This document shows positions 32,658-40,351 of a stretch of 45,765 nt of DNA, in pieces. Under the pieces are notes generated by a model. It saw only the letters and a list, made by a program, of their open reading frames with translations, ran no database searches and had not been told where the DNA came from. A program made the translations under genes and the position numbers. Each line of letters starts with the position of its first letter. Position 1 is the first letter of the stretch. This DNA comes from a virus. Location: IMG/VR virus record IMGVR_UViG_3300025030_000183, positions 1-45,765 of that record; one strand, 5' to 3'.

Positions 32658-33485
32658 TCACCTGGCAGTACTCAACGCACGATCAATGGCGCGCTCCATG
32701 TACGGTACAAGCTTCGCGTCCACCACCTCCTGGGCTGCGAGGTGGAATGGCCACACGGCCCTGTAGCTCGGTGCACTCTTGGTGAAGAGCACGGCCGGCT
32801 TCACTCCTCTCCCCTGGATCACGCTGCTGAACTTGCCGCTGGTCCTGCCTCTCTGGAACGATCCTGCCGGCAGGCTCTTGGACGTCTTGCCGCCAAAGCC
32901 CGCGCCGGACTGAATGCGCTGGTAGATGCCGGGAGCGAGCCCGCCGCGGCGCTGTGTCACCATGAAATACTCCAGCGCCTTCTTCGCGCCGCTTCTCTTC
33001 AGCTTCGCGGCAAGGGTGGCGTTCATGTTGTAGCCGGCAACATCCCCGAAGCGGCCGAGGCGGCCAAGGATCTGGGTGATCTGCCCCCCCTGCATGTTGC
33101 CGTACTGGTCGATCTTGGCCCCCGCGCCGGGAACATAGAAGCGCCCGAGGCGCTGCTCGCTCGGCTTCATCTTGCGGCGGCCCCCTTCGACGTTGGCCTC
33201 CATGTACTCATCGATGCCCTTGTTGTAGATCTGGTCAAACAGCACGACGGCCCGGGGTACAGCCTTGGTTGCCTTCTTCACGAAGACGTTGCGGGCGGTC
33301 TGTGGCTTCGGCCGGTCAAAGGTCTTGGCGATCAGGTCTATCTCCTTGGTCCGGATCTCGAAGCCCACATCGTTCAGGCCCACAGTCAGCGCGTATGGCA
33401 ACTGACCGGTACGCTGTGCCTCCAGGTATCCCTTGAGCTCCCGCACTCCTTCCCATTTGACCTCGAACATCCCCTTGCCGCTCAT
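32658..33485 (-). CDS. Minor tail protein Z-like, displaced into the early region
   Basis: The protein has 275 residues. It matches the prophage minor tail protein Z family: LTVGLNDVGFEIRTKE, FDRPKPQTARNVFVKKATK, EGGRRKMKPSEQRLGRFYVPGAGAKIDQYGNMQGGQITQIL, the QRRGGLAPGIYQRI segment and FHLAAQEVVDAKLVPYMERAIDRAL. In lambda, Z lies beside U in the tail module, but here it is about 18 kb away among early genes. The start is inside the preceding stop (ATGA). Confidence 0.8.
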   Translation of the reverse strand: MSGKGMFEVKWEGVRELKGYLEAQRTGQLPYALTVGLNDVGFEIRTKEIDLIAKTFDRPKPQTARNVFVKKATKAVPRAVVLFDQIYNKGIDEYMEANVEGGRRKMKPSEQRLGRFYVPGAGAKIDQYGNMQGGQITQILGRLGRFGDVAGYNMNATLAAKLKRSGAKKALEYFMVTQRRGGLAPGIYQRIQSGAGFGGKTSKSLPAGSFQRGRTSGKFSSVIQGRGVKPAVLFTKSAPSYRAVWPFHLAAQEVVDAKLVPYMERAIDRALSTAR

Positions 33486-33661
33486 GCCGCCACCTCATCA
33501 GGACCATTGGTCTGGCTCACCTTAGAGGGAAGGGCGGGGGCGGGGAAAGAGGCGGTGCCGGAACTGGTGAATGCCGCACGGACGTACCGTCCGAGCGGAT
33601 CACTTGCGCCGCTCCGCTCACGCTGCGCGGAAAAGCCCCTGCCAGGTGTGTAAGTCGTCAC
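33482..33661 (-). CDS. Small hypothetical protein upstream of Z-like gene
   Basis: This 59-residue frame has a GTG start overlapping the RHH-like gene stop (GTGA) and a stop overlapping the Z-like start (ATGA). Both overlaps, plus protein-like composition (TYTPGRGFSAQ), support translation. The function is unknown. Confidence 0.5.
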   Translation of the reverse strand: MTTYTPGRGFSAQRERSGASDPLGRYVRAAFTSSGTASFPAPALPSKVSQTNGPDEVAA

Positions 33662-33852
33662 GCCGTCGTCTCTTCGCAGGATACCTGCTCAGCTGCACGG
33701 GCCAGGACATCGGTCGCGCCCGACAGGATCAGCTTACGCACCCCTTCTGCCGACAGCCCGGCATCCTTGGCCTGCCTGTACGCCTCATGCTCGGAATCGG
33801 ACATGCGGACGGATACGACGTGGTAGCGCGGATTCTCCTGGAGCCTCCCCAT
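33658..33852 (-). CDS. Small ribbon-helix-helix-like protein
   Basis: The 64-residue protein starts with the ATG at 33852 after GGAGG. RYHVVSVRMSDSEHEAYRQAKDAGLSAEGVRKLIL is a ribbon-helix-helix-like pattern (one strand, two helices). It may bind DNA. The stop overlaps the next start. Confidence 0.6.
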   Translation of the reverse strand: MGRLQENPRYHVVSVRMSDSEHEAYRQAKDAGLSAEGVRKLILSGATDVLARAAEQVSCEETTA

Positions 33853-33856
33853 CAGC

Positions 33857-34498
33857 CTAGTCCTCCGCCGCAGGTGCGCGGCGGCAGAGCTCGCCATCCA
33901 GAAGGGAGGTGAGCAGGGCGATCATGTCGGAGTTGATGTCGTCGGAGAGGCCTTGCAGGTGGGCGAGCAGCTGCTCGTGGCCGGTGAAGTCTACAAAAAA
34001 GCCGGGCGGCTGGGGGGGGGTGTCTTGGGGGCGCCCGAGAAAATACAGCAGGCTGCGCATGTCGGCGTCCGCCGCCGGCCGCATAGACGCACTGGCCGGG
34101 CTGCACTCGGTGTTCCCGAGACGATGGGTCAGCTCCGCGTCGGGGGCGCCATCTTCCAACTCGCCGAGGTGACGATCGGCCGCGCGCTCCAGGTCCTCCT
34201 GGGCGATCGGCGCGGAGTGGTCGATAAACTCCTGCGGCTCGCCATCCACTACCGGCACGGACTTTACTTCAGCCTCGCCCGGCTTCGCCTTGCGGTTGTA
34301 TGGCCTCTTCACCCTCTGCTGTTCCTTTACCTTGCCCATATCCTGCTCTCCTCCACAAAGAATGCACGGTGTCAGTTGACCCGGGAACTGCAGCGACAAG
34401 GCCCTCTCGTTATTCGCCTCGCACTGAGCCGAGGTCAACCTTGCCGCCAGACGGCTGCATTCGAACGTATTGCTTGCCAGCCACTCGTCAACGGTCAT
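33857..34498 (-). CDS. Hypothetical acidic protein of the early region
   Basis: The protein has 213 residues. The N-terminus has Cys residues spaced like a metal site (FECSRL, AQCEAN, CILCGG). A basic linker (KEQQRVKRPYNRKAKPGE) follows, then an acidic helical C-terminus. No family is recognised. It is in the chain of small early genes. Confidence 0.55.
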   Translation of the reverse strand: MTVDEWLASNTFECSRLAARLTSAQCEANNERALSLQFPGQLTPCILCGGEQDMGKVKEQQRVKRPYNRKAKPGEAEVKSVPVVDGEPQEFIDHSAPIAQEDLERAADRHLGELEDGAPDAELTHRLGNTECSPASASMRPAADADMRSLLYFLGRPQDTPPQPPGFFVDFTGHEQLLAHLQGLSDDINSDMIALLTSLLDGELCRRAPAAED

Positions 34499-34506
34499 GC
34501 GAACCT

Positions 34507-34704
34507 CTACTTGAAGTAGATGCCGCGTCCCCAGCGAAGAGGGAACACCTCGCGGCCGCAGCAGTGGTATTGCGGGATCTGTTCAACTGGGGTCACCTTG
34601 CCCGATTGCGCGAGCTCCTCGATCTCGTCCCTGGTCAAGCGGCGGACCTTGGAGGCGCCACCAGCCGGTGCCGTGATCCTGTCGAACTCTTTCTCGATGT
34701 CCAT
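34507..34704 (-). CDS. Small hypothetical protein
   Basis: The 65-residue protein begins with the ATG at 34704 (GGGAGGAG upstream). It is charged and helical (RLTRDEIEELAQSGKV) with a CCGREVFPLRWGRG end. No family is recognised. Confidence 0.55.
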   Translation of the reverse strand: MDIEKEFDRITAPAGGASKVRRLTRDEIEELAQSGKVTPVEQIPQYHCCGREVFPLRWGRGIYFK

Positions 34705-34850
34705 GCCTTCCTCTCCTCCCAGATGCTCTCCCTGCGCAGACCGCACTCAACCAGGCCTCCATGGGCCCAGGCGAACAACGCGAGCCGGCTCTTCTCCGCC
34801 TCCAAGTCACACTTGCCCTTGTCTGCGCAATCCCTACACGGTGCCAGCAT
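34635..34850 (-). CDS. Small Cys-rich hypothetical protein
   Basis: A 71-residue frame with CRDCADKGKC at its start and a C-terminal half overlapping the next gene in another frame. The Cys motif looks genuine. The overlap of about 70 bases and the weak ribosome site keep confidence low. Confidence 0.4.
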   Translation of the reverse strand: MLAPCRDCADKGKCDLEAEKSRLALFAWAHGGLVECGLRRESIWEERKAWTSRKSSTGSRHRLVAPPRSAA

Positions 34851-34890
34851 AAGAGACCCCCCAGCCGCAGAAACAGCCCGGCTTGATCCA

Positions 34891-35187
34891 CTACCGGTAC
34901 GGGATGTCCCCGGTGGAATACGTTCCCTGGACGGGCGGATGCAGCTTGGAATGGTATTCCGCCCCGTGGTAGTCCGGATCGCCGCAACCTGCGACAGTCA
35001 AAAGGGCCAGGATGAAACCGACTGCCGAAAGGAGCCGAGTGCCGCCCGGCAACATCGGCCCATCCGGCTCGCCAGGCAGATCCCCGCTTAAGGCCTGCCC
35101 GTCCCCGAGGTCCTCCCACTCGCATTTCTCGCAGAACCGCCTGAAGTCTTCCTTGCTGAGTACTCTGATCTGGTCATTGTCCGGCAT
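34891..35187 (-). CDS. Small early protein with internal lipoprotein signal
   Basis: The 98-residue reading starts at the ATG at 35187 after GGGAGG. Residues 1-40 are charged. Then an RLLSAVGFILALLTVAGC segment looks exactly like a lipoprotein signal with lipobox LTVAGC. An internal ATG (MLPGG, about residue 45) would make a separate lipoprotein, so two products are possible: a soluble Cys-containing protein and a lipoprotein. Confidence 0.5.
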   Translation of the reverse strand: MPDNDQIRVLSKEDFRRFCEKCEWEDLGDGQALSGDLPGEPDGPMLPGGTRLLSAVGFILALLTVAGCGDPDYHGAEYHSKLHPPVQGTYSTGDIPYR

Positions 35188-35230
35188 ATAACACCTCCCA
35201 AAAGTTGGACCTGCTGCCGCGCCATCAAAA

Positions 35231-35434
35231 CTACTCCCACATCCTCCCACAGGACACCCGACCGACAAGATCAAGCCTTTTTGCTGCCGCAGACGATTCT
35301 CTATCAATATCCGCAAGAGAGCCCGGCTCGGGAGTCGTGAGGCATACAGGGCATGTCATTACCGTGATGGTGGCATAGGCGCCCAGGGCGTGAGTGCGCG
35401 GCTCCATATCCCTGCCGCAGGTCGGGCACATCAT
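35231..35434 (-). CDS. Small zinc-ribbon protein
   Basis: A 67-residue protein with CPTCG at the start and a second pair, CPVC, at about residue 28. It is a likely single zinc ribbon. The start overlaps the previous stop (ATGA). Confidence 0.6.
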   Translation of the reverse strand: MMCPTCGRDMEPRTHALGAYATITVMTCPVCLTTPEPGSLADIDRESSAAAKRLDLVGRVSCGRMWE

Positions 35435-35586
35435 GACTCAACCTCCCTCAGCTCTCGGTATTTAGAGGCCACATCGGGGAAATGCTCGTCGATGCAGTCT
35501 AGGCAAATGCCATGAGAGACACGCTCTCCGCCTTCCGGGTCGGACTGAGGAAGATTGCCCTTGCACCATGCACAGGTGTAAATCAC
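35431..35586 (-). CDS. Small zinc-finger-like protein
   Basis: This 51-residue gene has a GTG start after GGAGGTG. Two CxxC pairs (CAWC, CLDC) frame 18 residues, as in DksA/TraR-type or small zinc-finger phage proteins. Both ends overlap neighbours by four bases. Confidence 0.6.
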   Translation of the reverse strand: MIYTCAWCKGNLPQSDPEGGERVSHGICLDCIDEHFPDVASKYRELREVES

Positions 35587-35783
35587 GGCAGCACCTCCAT
35601 GCGCGCCTGGTGTTTTGTGGCGCCACGGAGATCCTGGACCTTGACGCAGTCTGCGCCGTCCAGGCTAGGGCATGAGAGGTGGTAAAGGTAGGCGACCACG
35701 CAGATCACGATCAACGCAATGGCCGTGTCACGACGTGCTTCGTTACGGAGCTGCTTCTCTCTTTGCGGCATCCATCTCGACAT
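35583..35783 (-). CDS. Small single-span membrane protein
   Basis: A 66-residue protein with a basic N-terminus and one hydrophobic span (IALIVICVVAYLYHL). It is coupled to the next gene (GTGA). The function is unknown. Confidence 0.5.
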   Translation of the reverse strand: MSRWMPQREKQLRNEARRDTAIALIVICVVAYLYHLSCPSLDGADCVKVQDLRGATKHQARMEVLP

Positions 35784-35814
35784 GCTTCCCCTCCTTTGAA
35801 ATCACATTGCAGCC

Positions 35815-35949
35815 CTACCTGGTCTTACGCTTGTTCCACTGGTACTTTGCGTGCATCGCCATGATAAACTGAGATATCCGGCCGACGGCCTCCCACTGCT
35901 CCGGAGTGCACATCTCTTTTGTCATGGGTGGTTTCTTTTTTCTGGCCAT
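35815..35949 (-). CDS. Very small basic hypothetical protein
   Basis: A 44-residue frame starting at the ATG at 35949 (MARKKKPPMTKEM) with a GGGGGCAGG ribosome site. Basic N- and C-termini surround an amphipathic helix (QWEAVGRISQFIMAM). No family is recognised. Confidence 0.5.
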   Translation of the reverse strand: MARKKKPPMTKEMCTPEQWEAVGRISQFIMAMHAKYQWNKRKTR

Positions 35950-35971
35950 TGCCTGCCCCCTTGCCCAAGGA

Positions 35972-36379
35972 TCAGCTTCTTATTTCCTTAACCAGCTTCA
36001 TCATGGTTGCCATCTCTTTCTCACGTTCTTGGAGCTCCGCCTTGAGCTGTTCGTTCTCGACCTCCAGGGCAGTTTTCAGTCTGTGAAGCCCATACCCCCG
36101 CTTAAGCGCCAGCCATCGGACAGGGATGGTGTTCCCACAAATGTCCATGAGCGCCTCAATCTTATTGAGAGGAAAGTGGCGTTCATCAGAGCCGTTACTG
36201 TCGGCAAGCATTCTTGACAAGTGCGGGTCCTGTAAATCGAGGGCAGCAGCTACCTGTTTCCGCTCAAGACCAGACACCTCGATACATAAACGCACGGCAG
36301 ACTTAAAATCTTTGCTGGCAACAATGACTGAATCTGGGATTTCATCTTTTGCAGGGAAAAGAAAGACCGCCTGTTCCAT
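35972..36379 (-). CDS. HTH-type early regulator (possible CII-like role)
   Basis: The protein has 135 residues. The central helices (FKSAVRLCIEVSGLERKQVAAALDLQDPHLSRMLAD) form a lambda-repressor-like DNA-binding domain. A long C-terminal coiled coil (ENEQLKAELQEREKEMATMMKLV) suggests an oligomer. It is the second gene of the lytic arm, after the cro-like gene, as CII is in lambda. The exact role is inferred. Confidence 0.65.
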   Translation of the reverse strand: MEQAVFLFPAKDEIPDSVIVASKDFKSAVRLCIEVSGLERKQVAAALDLQDPHLSRMLADSNGSDERHFPLNKIEALMDICGNTIPVRWLALKRGYGLHRLKTALEVENEQLKAELQEREKEMATMMKLVKEIRS

Positions 36380-36387
36380 AGGGCACC

Positions 36388-36624
36388 TCAGACTGCTTTT
36401 TGCTGTTCACTGTGATGAACAGTGCGGACAAAAAAAGAGATAGGGACCTTAAACGTGTTGCACATACGGACCAGCATGCCCACTCGTGGCATTTGGACAC
36501 CGGTTTCCCAAGCACTGACCTGCTGCTTCTGAGTGCCAAGTTGTAAAGCAAACTCTTCGATTGTTAAGCTTTTTTGAGTTCTCAGTTCTTTGATGCGTGT
36601 ATGGTCAAAAATGCACTCTGGCAC
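36388..36624 (-). CDS. Cro-like XRE repressor
   Basis: The 78-residue protein has an XRE helix-turn-helix at about 10-60 (IKELRTQKSLTIEEFALQLGTQKQQVSAWETGVQMP). It is the first gene of the lytic arm and divergent from the CI-like gene, a Cro layout. A second near-operator (36403-36422) lies inside its 3' end. Confidence 0.75.
   Translation of the reverse strand: MPECIFDHTRIKELRTQKSLTIEEFALQLGTQKQQVSAWETGVQMPRVGMLVRMCNTFKVPISFFVRTVHHSEQQKAV
36403..36422. promoter_or_regulatory. Inverted repeat in cro-like gene, similar to the operator
   Basis: Perfect 7-bp arms (CTGTTCA/TGAACAG) surround CTGTGA. The centre CACTGTGA is the same as in the intergenic operator at 36697-36717. It may be a second operator or a hairpin. 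Confidence 0.45.
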
Positions 36625-36696
36625 TGGCGACCTCCTTTGCTAGAGGAAAGGACCGGAAAAACATTTTCCTGTGCTTTCCTGTTAAACGTGGTCTAG

Positions 36697-36725
36697 TGTT
36701 TATCACTGTGACAAACAGTTGTCAA
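36697..36725 (-). promoter_or_regulatory. Early lytic promoter with overlapping operator
   Basis: On the minus strand a perfect -35 TTGACA (36725-36720) is 17 bases from a -10-like TAAACA (36702-36697). A 21-bp near-perfect palindrome (36697-36717, arms TGTTTATCA/TGACAAACA) covers the spacer and -10. It would let the repressor block the lytic arm. It sits between the divergent regulator genes. Confidence 0.7.
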
Positions 36726-36754
36726 TAAAATTATTTAGTTTATTTTGAGAGATT

Positions 36755-37087
36755 ATGAGATATCCGAACCTTGCTAAATTATTGAGAGAAGAGCACAAAA
36801 GCGCCGGCAGCATCCGCCAGGTCTGTAAAAAAGCCGGCATCTCAAATGCTTCTTTTTATAATTTCACAGATGGAGATACGGAGCCGGATCTTGAAACCCT
36901 CCAAAAAATAGCGCGTGGCTTTGGGGTTACAATCGGCTACCTCGTCGGCGAAGAACACAAGTCACCCTCTCCGCCACCAGAGCTTAGTCTTGAGAAGAAG
37001 ATGCTTTGGGATATGGTTCAGAACATGACAGACGACGAGGCCCTAGAACTCCTTGTAGAACATCGGCGGAAAAAGAGGCATCAGTAA
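36755..37087 (+). CDS. CI-like prophage repressor
   Basis: The protein has 110 residues. A helix-turn-helix (about 18-60: SIRQVCKKAGISNASFYNFTDGDTEPDLETLQKIARGFGV) is followed by an acidic helical C-terminus (LSLEKKMLWDMVQNMTDDEALELLVEH). There is no RecA-dependent cleavage domain, so induction would need another route. The gene is divergent from the cro-like gene across the operator. It would hold the lytic promoter off in a lysogen. Confidence 0.75.
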   Translation: MRYPNLAKLLREEHKSAGSIRQVCKKAGISNASFYNFTDGDTEPDLETLQKIARGFGVTIGYLVGEEHKSPSPPPELSLEKKMLWDMVQNMTDDEALELLVEHRRKKRHQ

Positions 37088-37378
37088 AAAGTTCGATCAG
37101 CAGGGCCTTTTTAATCTCTGACAGGTTGGAAGAAAGAACGGTTTTGATCTCGCTGCTACTCACGTTGCCCCCACAAGAAGTTTTATTGTGACTAAAAGTC
37201 TAGCTCATTAGCTGATACCAGACATCTTTCTCATGAGCAACGCACATGTTGGCCTGGTGCGACAAAATAAGTCGCTTTGAGGTCGATCGTACTCAATCTT
37301 ATTTGTCAGTACATTGTGTGGACATTCTAGGGCGACATTGTGGTGATGTTTGCGGGGGAAGGGCTAAGGAGGTAGGGA

Positions 37379-37531
37379 TCAGGGCTGACGCTTTTTGGAC
37401 TCTCGGTTGATTATCCAGCGGATATAGCCAGAAACGGACATCTTTTCTCTGTCTGCCAGTTTCTGTAGTGCTTCCCTTTCTTCGCGCGTCAGCCGGAGCT
37501 GGATCTTCTCCGTTTTCAGCTCGGCTGTCAT
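37379..37531 (-). CDS. Small ribbon-helix-helix protein
   Basis: The 50-residue protein (MTAELKTEKIQLRLTREEREALQKLADREKMSVSGYI-type pattern, shown here only in part as LRLTREEREAL and SVSGYIRWII) is a clear RHH fold, probably a dimeric DNA-binding protein. It is the only minus-strand gene in the rightward lysogeny block. The 290 bases between the CI-like gene and this gene hold nothing convincing. Confidence 0.65.
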   Translation of the reverse strand: MTAELKTEKIQLRLTREEREALQKLADREKMSVSGYIRWIINRESKKRQP

Positions 37532-37667
37532 GACACCGTATATACAGTAGGCCGGACTCGTTGGAAAGATAAATATACAAAATCAATGCCTAGTCTCAGA
37601 ATGAAAGACCGCACTTCTCAGTATGGCCGCGGGCGAGTAAGACAAATAAAGGGGGAGGGACGATACG

Positions 37668-38123
37668 ATGTCAGAGAAGAAATGTAAATACTGTGCAATG
37701 ATGATCCCATCTGAAGCAAAGATTTGCCCGCACTGCAGGAAAAGCCAGCCATCCAAATTAACACCTTGGCTGGTCCTGGTAATCTTTCTTTCATTCGGCT
37801 ATGTCGCTTCTCAGCCATCCCCTCAACCAGCAGCCGCGAGTTTGCAGTCGTCCCAGGAAGAACAACTGACAACTCAAGGGAAAAAGGTGAAGGCAGAGCA
37901 CCAAGCTTGGCCAAATGATATTTGCAATACAGTAGCTGAAAAGAAGATTAAGATAGGCATGACTGTAGAACAGGTAAGATATGCCTGGGGCCGCCCGTAT
38001 AAAATAAACACCACCACTGGTTCTTTTGGGACGCACGAACAATGGGTGATGAGCAATAACATCAACTCAAGTTATGTCTATTTTGAAAATGGACTTATGA
38101 CGTCTTTGCAGCAGTCAGAGTAG
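37668..38123 (+). CDS. Zinc-ribbon, membrane-anchored BamE/SmpA-like protein
   Basis: The protein has 151 residues. The N-terminal zinc ribbon (CKYCAMMIPSEAKICPHC) is followed by a membrane span (about 32-47, PWLVLVIFLSFGYVAS). The C-terminal domain (about 93-148: KIGMTVEQVRYAWGRPYKINTTTG, YVYFENGLMTSL) has the BamE/SmpA fold. The gene is AT-richer than its neighbours. It is probably expressed in the lysogen and may alter the envelope. Confidence 0.65.
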   Translation: MSEKKCKYCAMMIPSEAKICPHCRKSQPSKLTPWLVLVIFLSFGYVASQPSPQPAAASLQSSQEEQLTTQGKKVKAEHQAWPNDICNTVAEKKIKIGMTVEQVRYAWGRPYKINTTTGSFGTHEQWVMSNNINSSYVYFENGLMTSLQQSE

Positions 38124-38172
38124 TAATCTGAACCTGCTAAAAAGAGCAGGATTATTTGGAAAGGGGGATCTG

Positions 38173-38613
38173 ATGTTCTTATTAACAGTGAAAGGGATTC
38201 ATACATCAAGAAACAAAGCCGCAACTGTTGTGTTCAGATACTTTGTACTGCTTGCTGCTTTAATTGCCGCAGGATGCGCAACTGTGGGCAACCTGGCTAT
38301 TCTCGACCAGTCAAAACGGGAGCAAGTGAAGGTTGGCACTACTAAGGCTGAAGTAACTGAATTGGTAGGTTCGCCTACAATGGTTTACTTCGGGCCAGAA
38401 GGTCAGGAGACTTGGAGTTATCACGTTTCCCATGCGGAGATGAACCCTGCTGCCATGCTACCGGTTGTAGGACTTTTTGCCAATTCGCACAATGTGCAAT
38501 CCACTTCCCTAATCGTTATGTTTGGCGATGATGGTAAGGTTCAAAAATTCGCCTTCACAGAGCCTCAGCAAGCCAAAGAGGTGACACCTCCTCGGAAGCA
38601 ACCATTTAAGTAA
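38173..38613 (+). CDS. BamE/SmpA-like lipoprotein
   Basis: The protein has 146 residues. A membrane signal ends with the lipobox LIAAGC (Cys at about residue 36). The mature part has the BamE-like pattern KVGTTKAEVTELVGSPTMVYF and IVMFGDDGKVQKFAF. It follows a related fold-type gene by 50 bases and is next to the integrase gene. It is probably a lysogenic-conversion protein, such as one for superinfection exclusion. Confidence 0.7.
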   Translation: MFLLTVKGIHTSRNKAATVVFRYFVLLAALIAAGCATVGNLAILDQSKREQVKVGTTKAEVTELVGSPTMVYFGPEGQETWSYHVSHAEMNPAAMLPVVGLFANSHNVQSTSLIVMFGDDGKVQKFAFTEPQQAKEVTPPRKQPFK

Positions 38614-38620
38614 CTTGTCT

Positions 38621-40111
38621 ATGATTGCCAGCATCACATGCGCCATCTACATAAGAAAATCCCGCGAGGACAAGGACAAGCCGTCCCACCGGCTCACGGT
38701 GCAGCGCGAGCAGCTGCCGGCGCACGCGGCCTCCCAGGGATGGGCCTACTCCGTCTATGACGACGGCCACGCTTCGGCGGCCCGAGGCAAGGTCGACAGC
38801 CTGAAGGAGCGCTCCCGCCTCGAGGCGGACATTCGCGCCGGCAAGATCGGCATCATCCTCACCATCGAGCTCTCCCGGCTCTCCCGGGACGACTCCCTGC
38901 AGGACTACGTCGCCTGGCTGCACCTCTGCGCCGAGCACCGCGTGAAGCTCGCCACCATGTCCAGAACACTGGACCCCAGCCAGCACTCCGACTGGATGCT
39001 GCTCCTCATGGAGGGCGGCTTCTCCTCGGTCGAGATGCGTGTCCTGCAGTCCCGCATGGCAGAGGGGCGAGCACAGGCCCTCCAGACCGGCAAATTCCTC
39101 GGCGGACAGCTGCCACCACCATATATATACGGCAGGGCAAAAAACGCCCCCGTTGTGGATCCTGAAGCCCTGGAGAGGATGCGGCAGCTTTGGCATCTCG
39201 CCGAGACAAAAAGCACCCGACAGGTGGCGGAAGAATTGAAGGTGCCGCTGATCACGATCCGGCGCGCGATCTCGGACCAGAGACTCCTCTTCTGCCAGGC
39301 CAAGAGACCAGGCCCGACCGGCACGCTGATCGATTGCGAGTGGGAACCCTGCTTGACCGAGGAGCAGGCCGAGCGGATCAGGGCCAACCGCTCCGGCAGA
39401 CTCTCCTCGGGCAGCAGGCGAATTTACGGCGGGCTGCTCAGCAACCTTGGACTGTTCCAGTGCGGCTACTGCGGCCGCAGCATCCGAGCGTGGACCAACA
39501 GCCGCCGCCGGAAGGACGGCAGCCGCCTTGACTACTACGGATGCAAGGCCAACGAGTTGAAGCGAACCTGCCCGGACTCCCGGATGATCTCCCAGGAAGC
39601 GATAAACGAGCGCGTCATCACCAACGTCCTCGGGACATTGTCCGATACCGCCATGCTGAGGGAAAGCTGGTTGGCCAGCCAGAAGCAGGACGGGCAAGAA
39701 GAACAGCTGACGGACCTGGAGCGGCAGGGACGGAAACTCCAGGAAAAGAAACAGCGCCTGGTGGCCGCAGTCGTGGAGGGGGTGCTGAACTTCACCGATG
39801 CGAAGGCGCAGCGCGAAGAGCTGGACGCCGCGATCGCCGCGACAGAACAGGCCAGACAAAGCATCCTGAGATGCCAGAGAGAAGAGCCGGACTGGGAAGC
39901 GCTCGCGCTTATGCGTGACCAGTTTGGAGACCTCGAAGAGGCGGAGCGCAGACAGATGATCACCCTGGTCGTCAAGAACATCAGGATGTTTGCCAGCTAC
40001 CTGATCATCGAATACCTTCTCCCCAGGGGCCCGGCCGGAGAGATGACCTCGCGCGTGCACCTACCCCCGCCGGCCAAAACAGGCCCCAAGGTCTACAAAG
40101 ACAAAACCTAG
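38621..40111 (+). CDS. Large serine recombinase (integrase)
   Basis: The protein has 496 residues from the ATG at 38621. The N-terminal catalytic domain has the nucleophile Ser14 (YIRKSREDKD) and the partner region LSRLSRDDS, then an 'SVEMRVLQSRMAEGRAQAL' helix E end. The recombinase domain is followed by a zinc ribbon (FQCGYCGRSI ... YYGCKANELKRTC) and a long coiled coil (about 360-430, LEKRQGRK-like). This is the full layout of large serine integrases that act without host factors for integration. It integrates the phage DNA at an attB; a candidate attP lies 200 bases downstream. Confidence 0.92.
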   Translation: MIASITCAIYIRKSREDKDKPSHRLTVQREQLPAHAASQGWAYSVYDDGHASAARGKVDSLKERSRLEADIRAGKIGIILTIELSRLSRDDSLQDYVAWLHLCAEHRVKLATMSRTLDPSQHSDWMLLLMEGGFSSVEMRVLQSRMAEGRAQALQTGKFLGGQLPPPYIYGRAKNAPVVDPEALERMRQLWHLAETKSTRQVAEELKVPLITIRRAISDQRLLFCQAKRPGPTGTLIDCEWEPCLTEEQAERIRANRSGRLSSGSRRIYGGLLSNLGLFQCGYCGRSIRAWTNSRRRKDGSRLDYYGCKANELKRTCPDSRMISQEAINERVITNVLGTLSDTAMLRESWLASQKQDGQEEQLTDLERQGRKLQEKKQRLVAAVVEGVLNFTDAKAQREELDAAIAATEQARQSILRCQREEPDWEALALMRDQFGDLEEAERRQMITLVVKNIRMFASYLIIEYLLPRGPAGEMTSRVHLPPPAKTGPKVYKDKT

Positions 40112-40176
40112 GCAATTCAACAACCTGCCTGCCCTGTGAGCCTCAAGGTAAAAGGCCAGTGTACCCCAGAAACAAA

Positions 40177-40222
40177 AATAGCGGCGCAGTCTCAAAGACT
40201 TGCGCCGCTATTGTCATTTTTT
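40177..40222. terminator. Bidirectional rho-independent terminator
   Basis: A 16-bp stem with one bulge (AATAGCGGCGCA and its complement) is followed by a T-run rightward (40216-40222). It is also followed by a T-run on the minus strand (from AAAAATA before the stem). It lies between the convergent integrase and lysis genes. Confidence 0.75.
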
Positions 40223-40257
40223 AGGAACAATTGCTCTACCAACTGAGCTAAGATGGC
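40222..40257 (-). other. 5' tRNA-like fragment (acceptor and D arm only)
   Basis: On the minus strand GCCATCT, TA and a complete D arm (GCTC, AGTTGGTA, GAGC) follow tRNA rules. The rest does not fold as a tRNA: the anticodon position lacks the conserved U33 and the T arm is absent. It may be a remnant of a host tRNA or part of an attachment core. Confidence 0.6.
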
Positions 40258-40311
40258 GTGACAATTATCTGGTAACTTGCTGAAAGATAAATGACAATCG
40301 CTGTTTTGCGG

Positions 40312-40351
40312 CTACAAACGGACCTCTGGAAGCCGCATAAGTCCGTTGTAG
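40312..40351. other. Candidate attP (imperfect inverted repeat)
   Basis: The arms CTACAAACGGAC and GTCCGTTGTAG are complementary with one bulged base, 16 bases apart. Direct repeats GACCTCTG lie at 40321-40328 and 40351-40358. Serine integrase attP sites are about 50-bp imperfect inverted repeats near the integrase gene, so this is a good candidate, but it is not proved. Confidence 0.4.

Noticed and set aside
40222-40257. Functional phage tRNA
   Set aside because: Only the acceptor 5' strand and D arm can be drawn; anticodon and T arms do not form.
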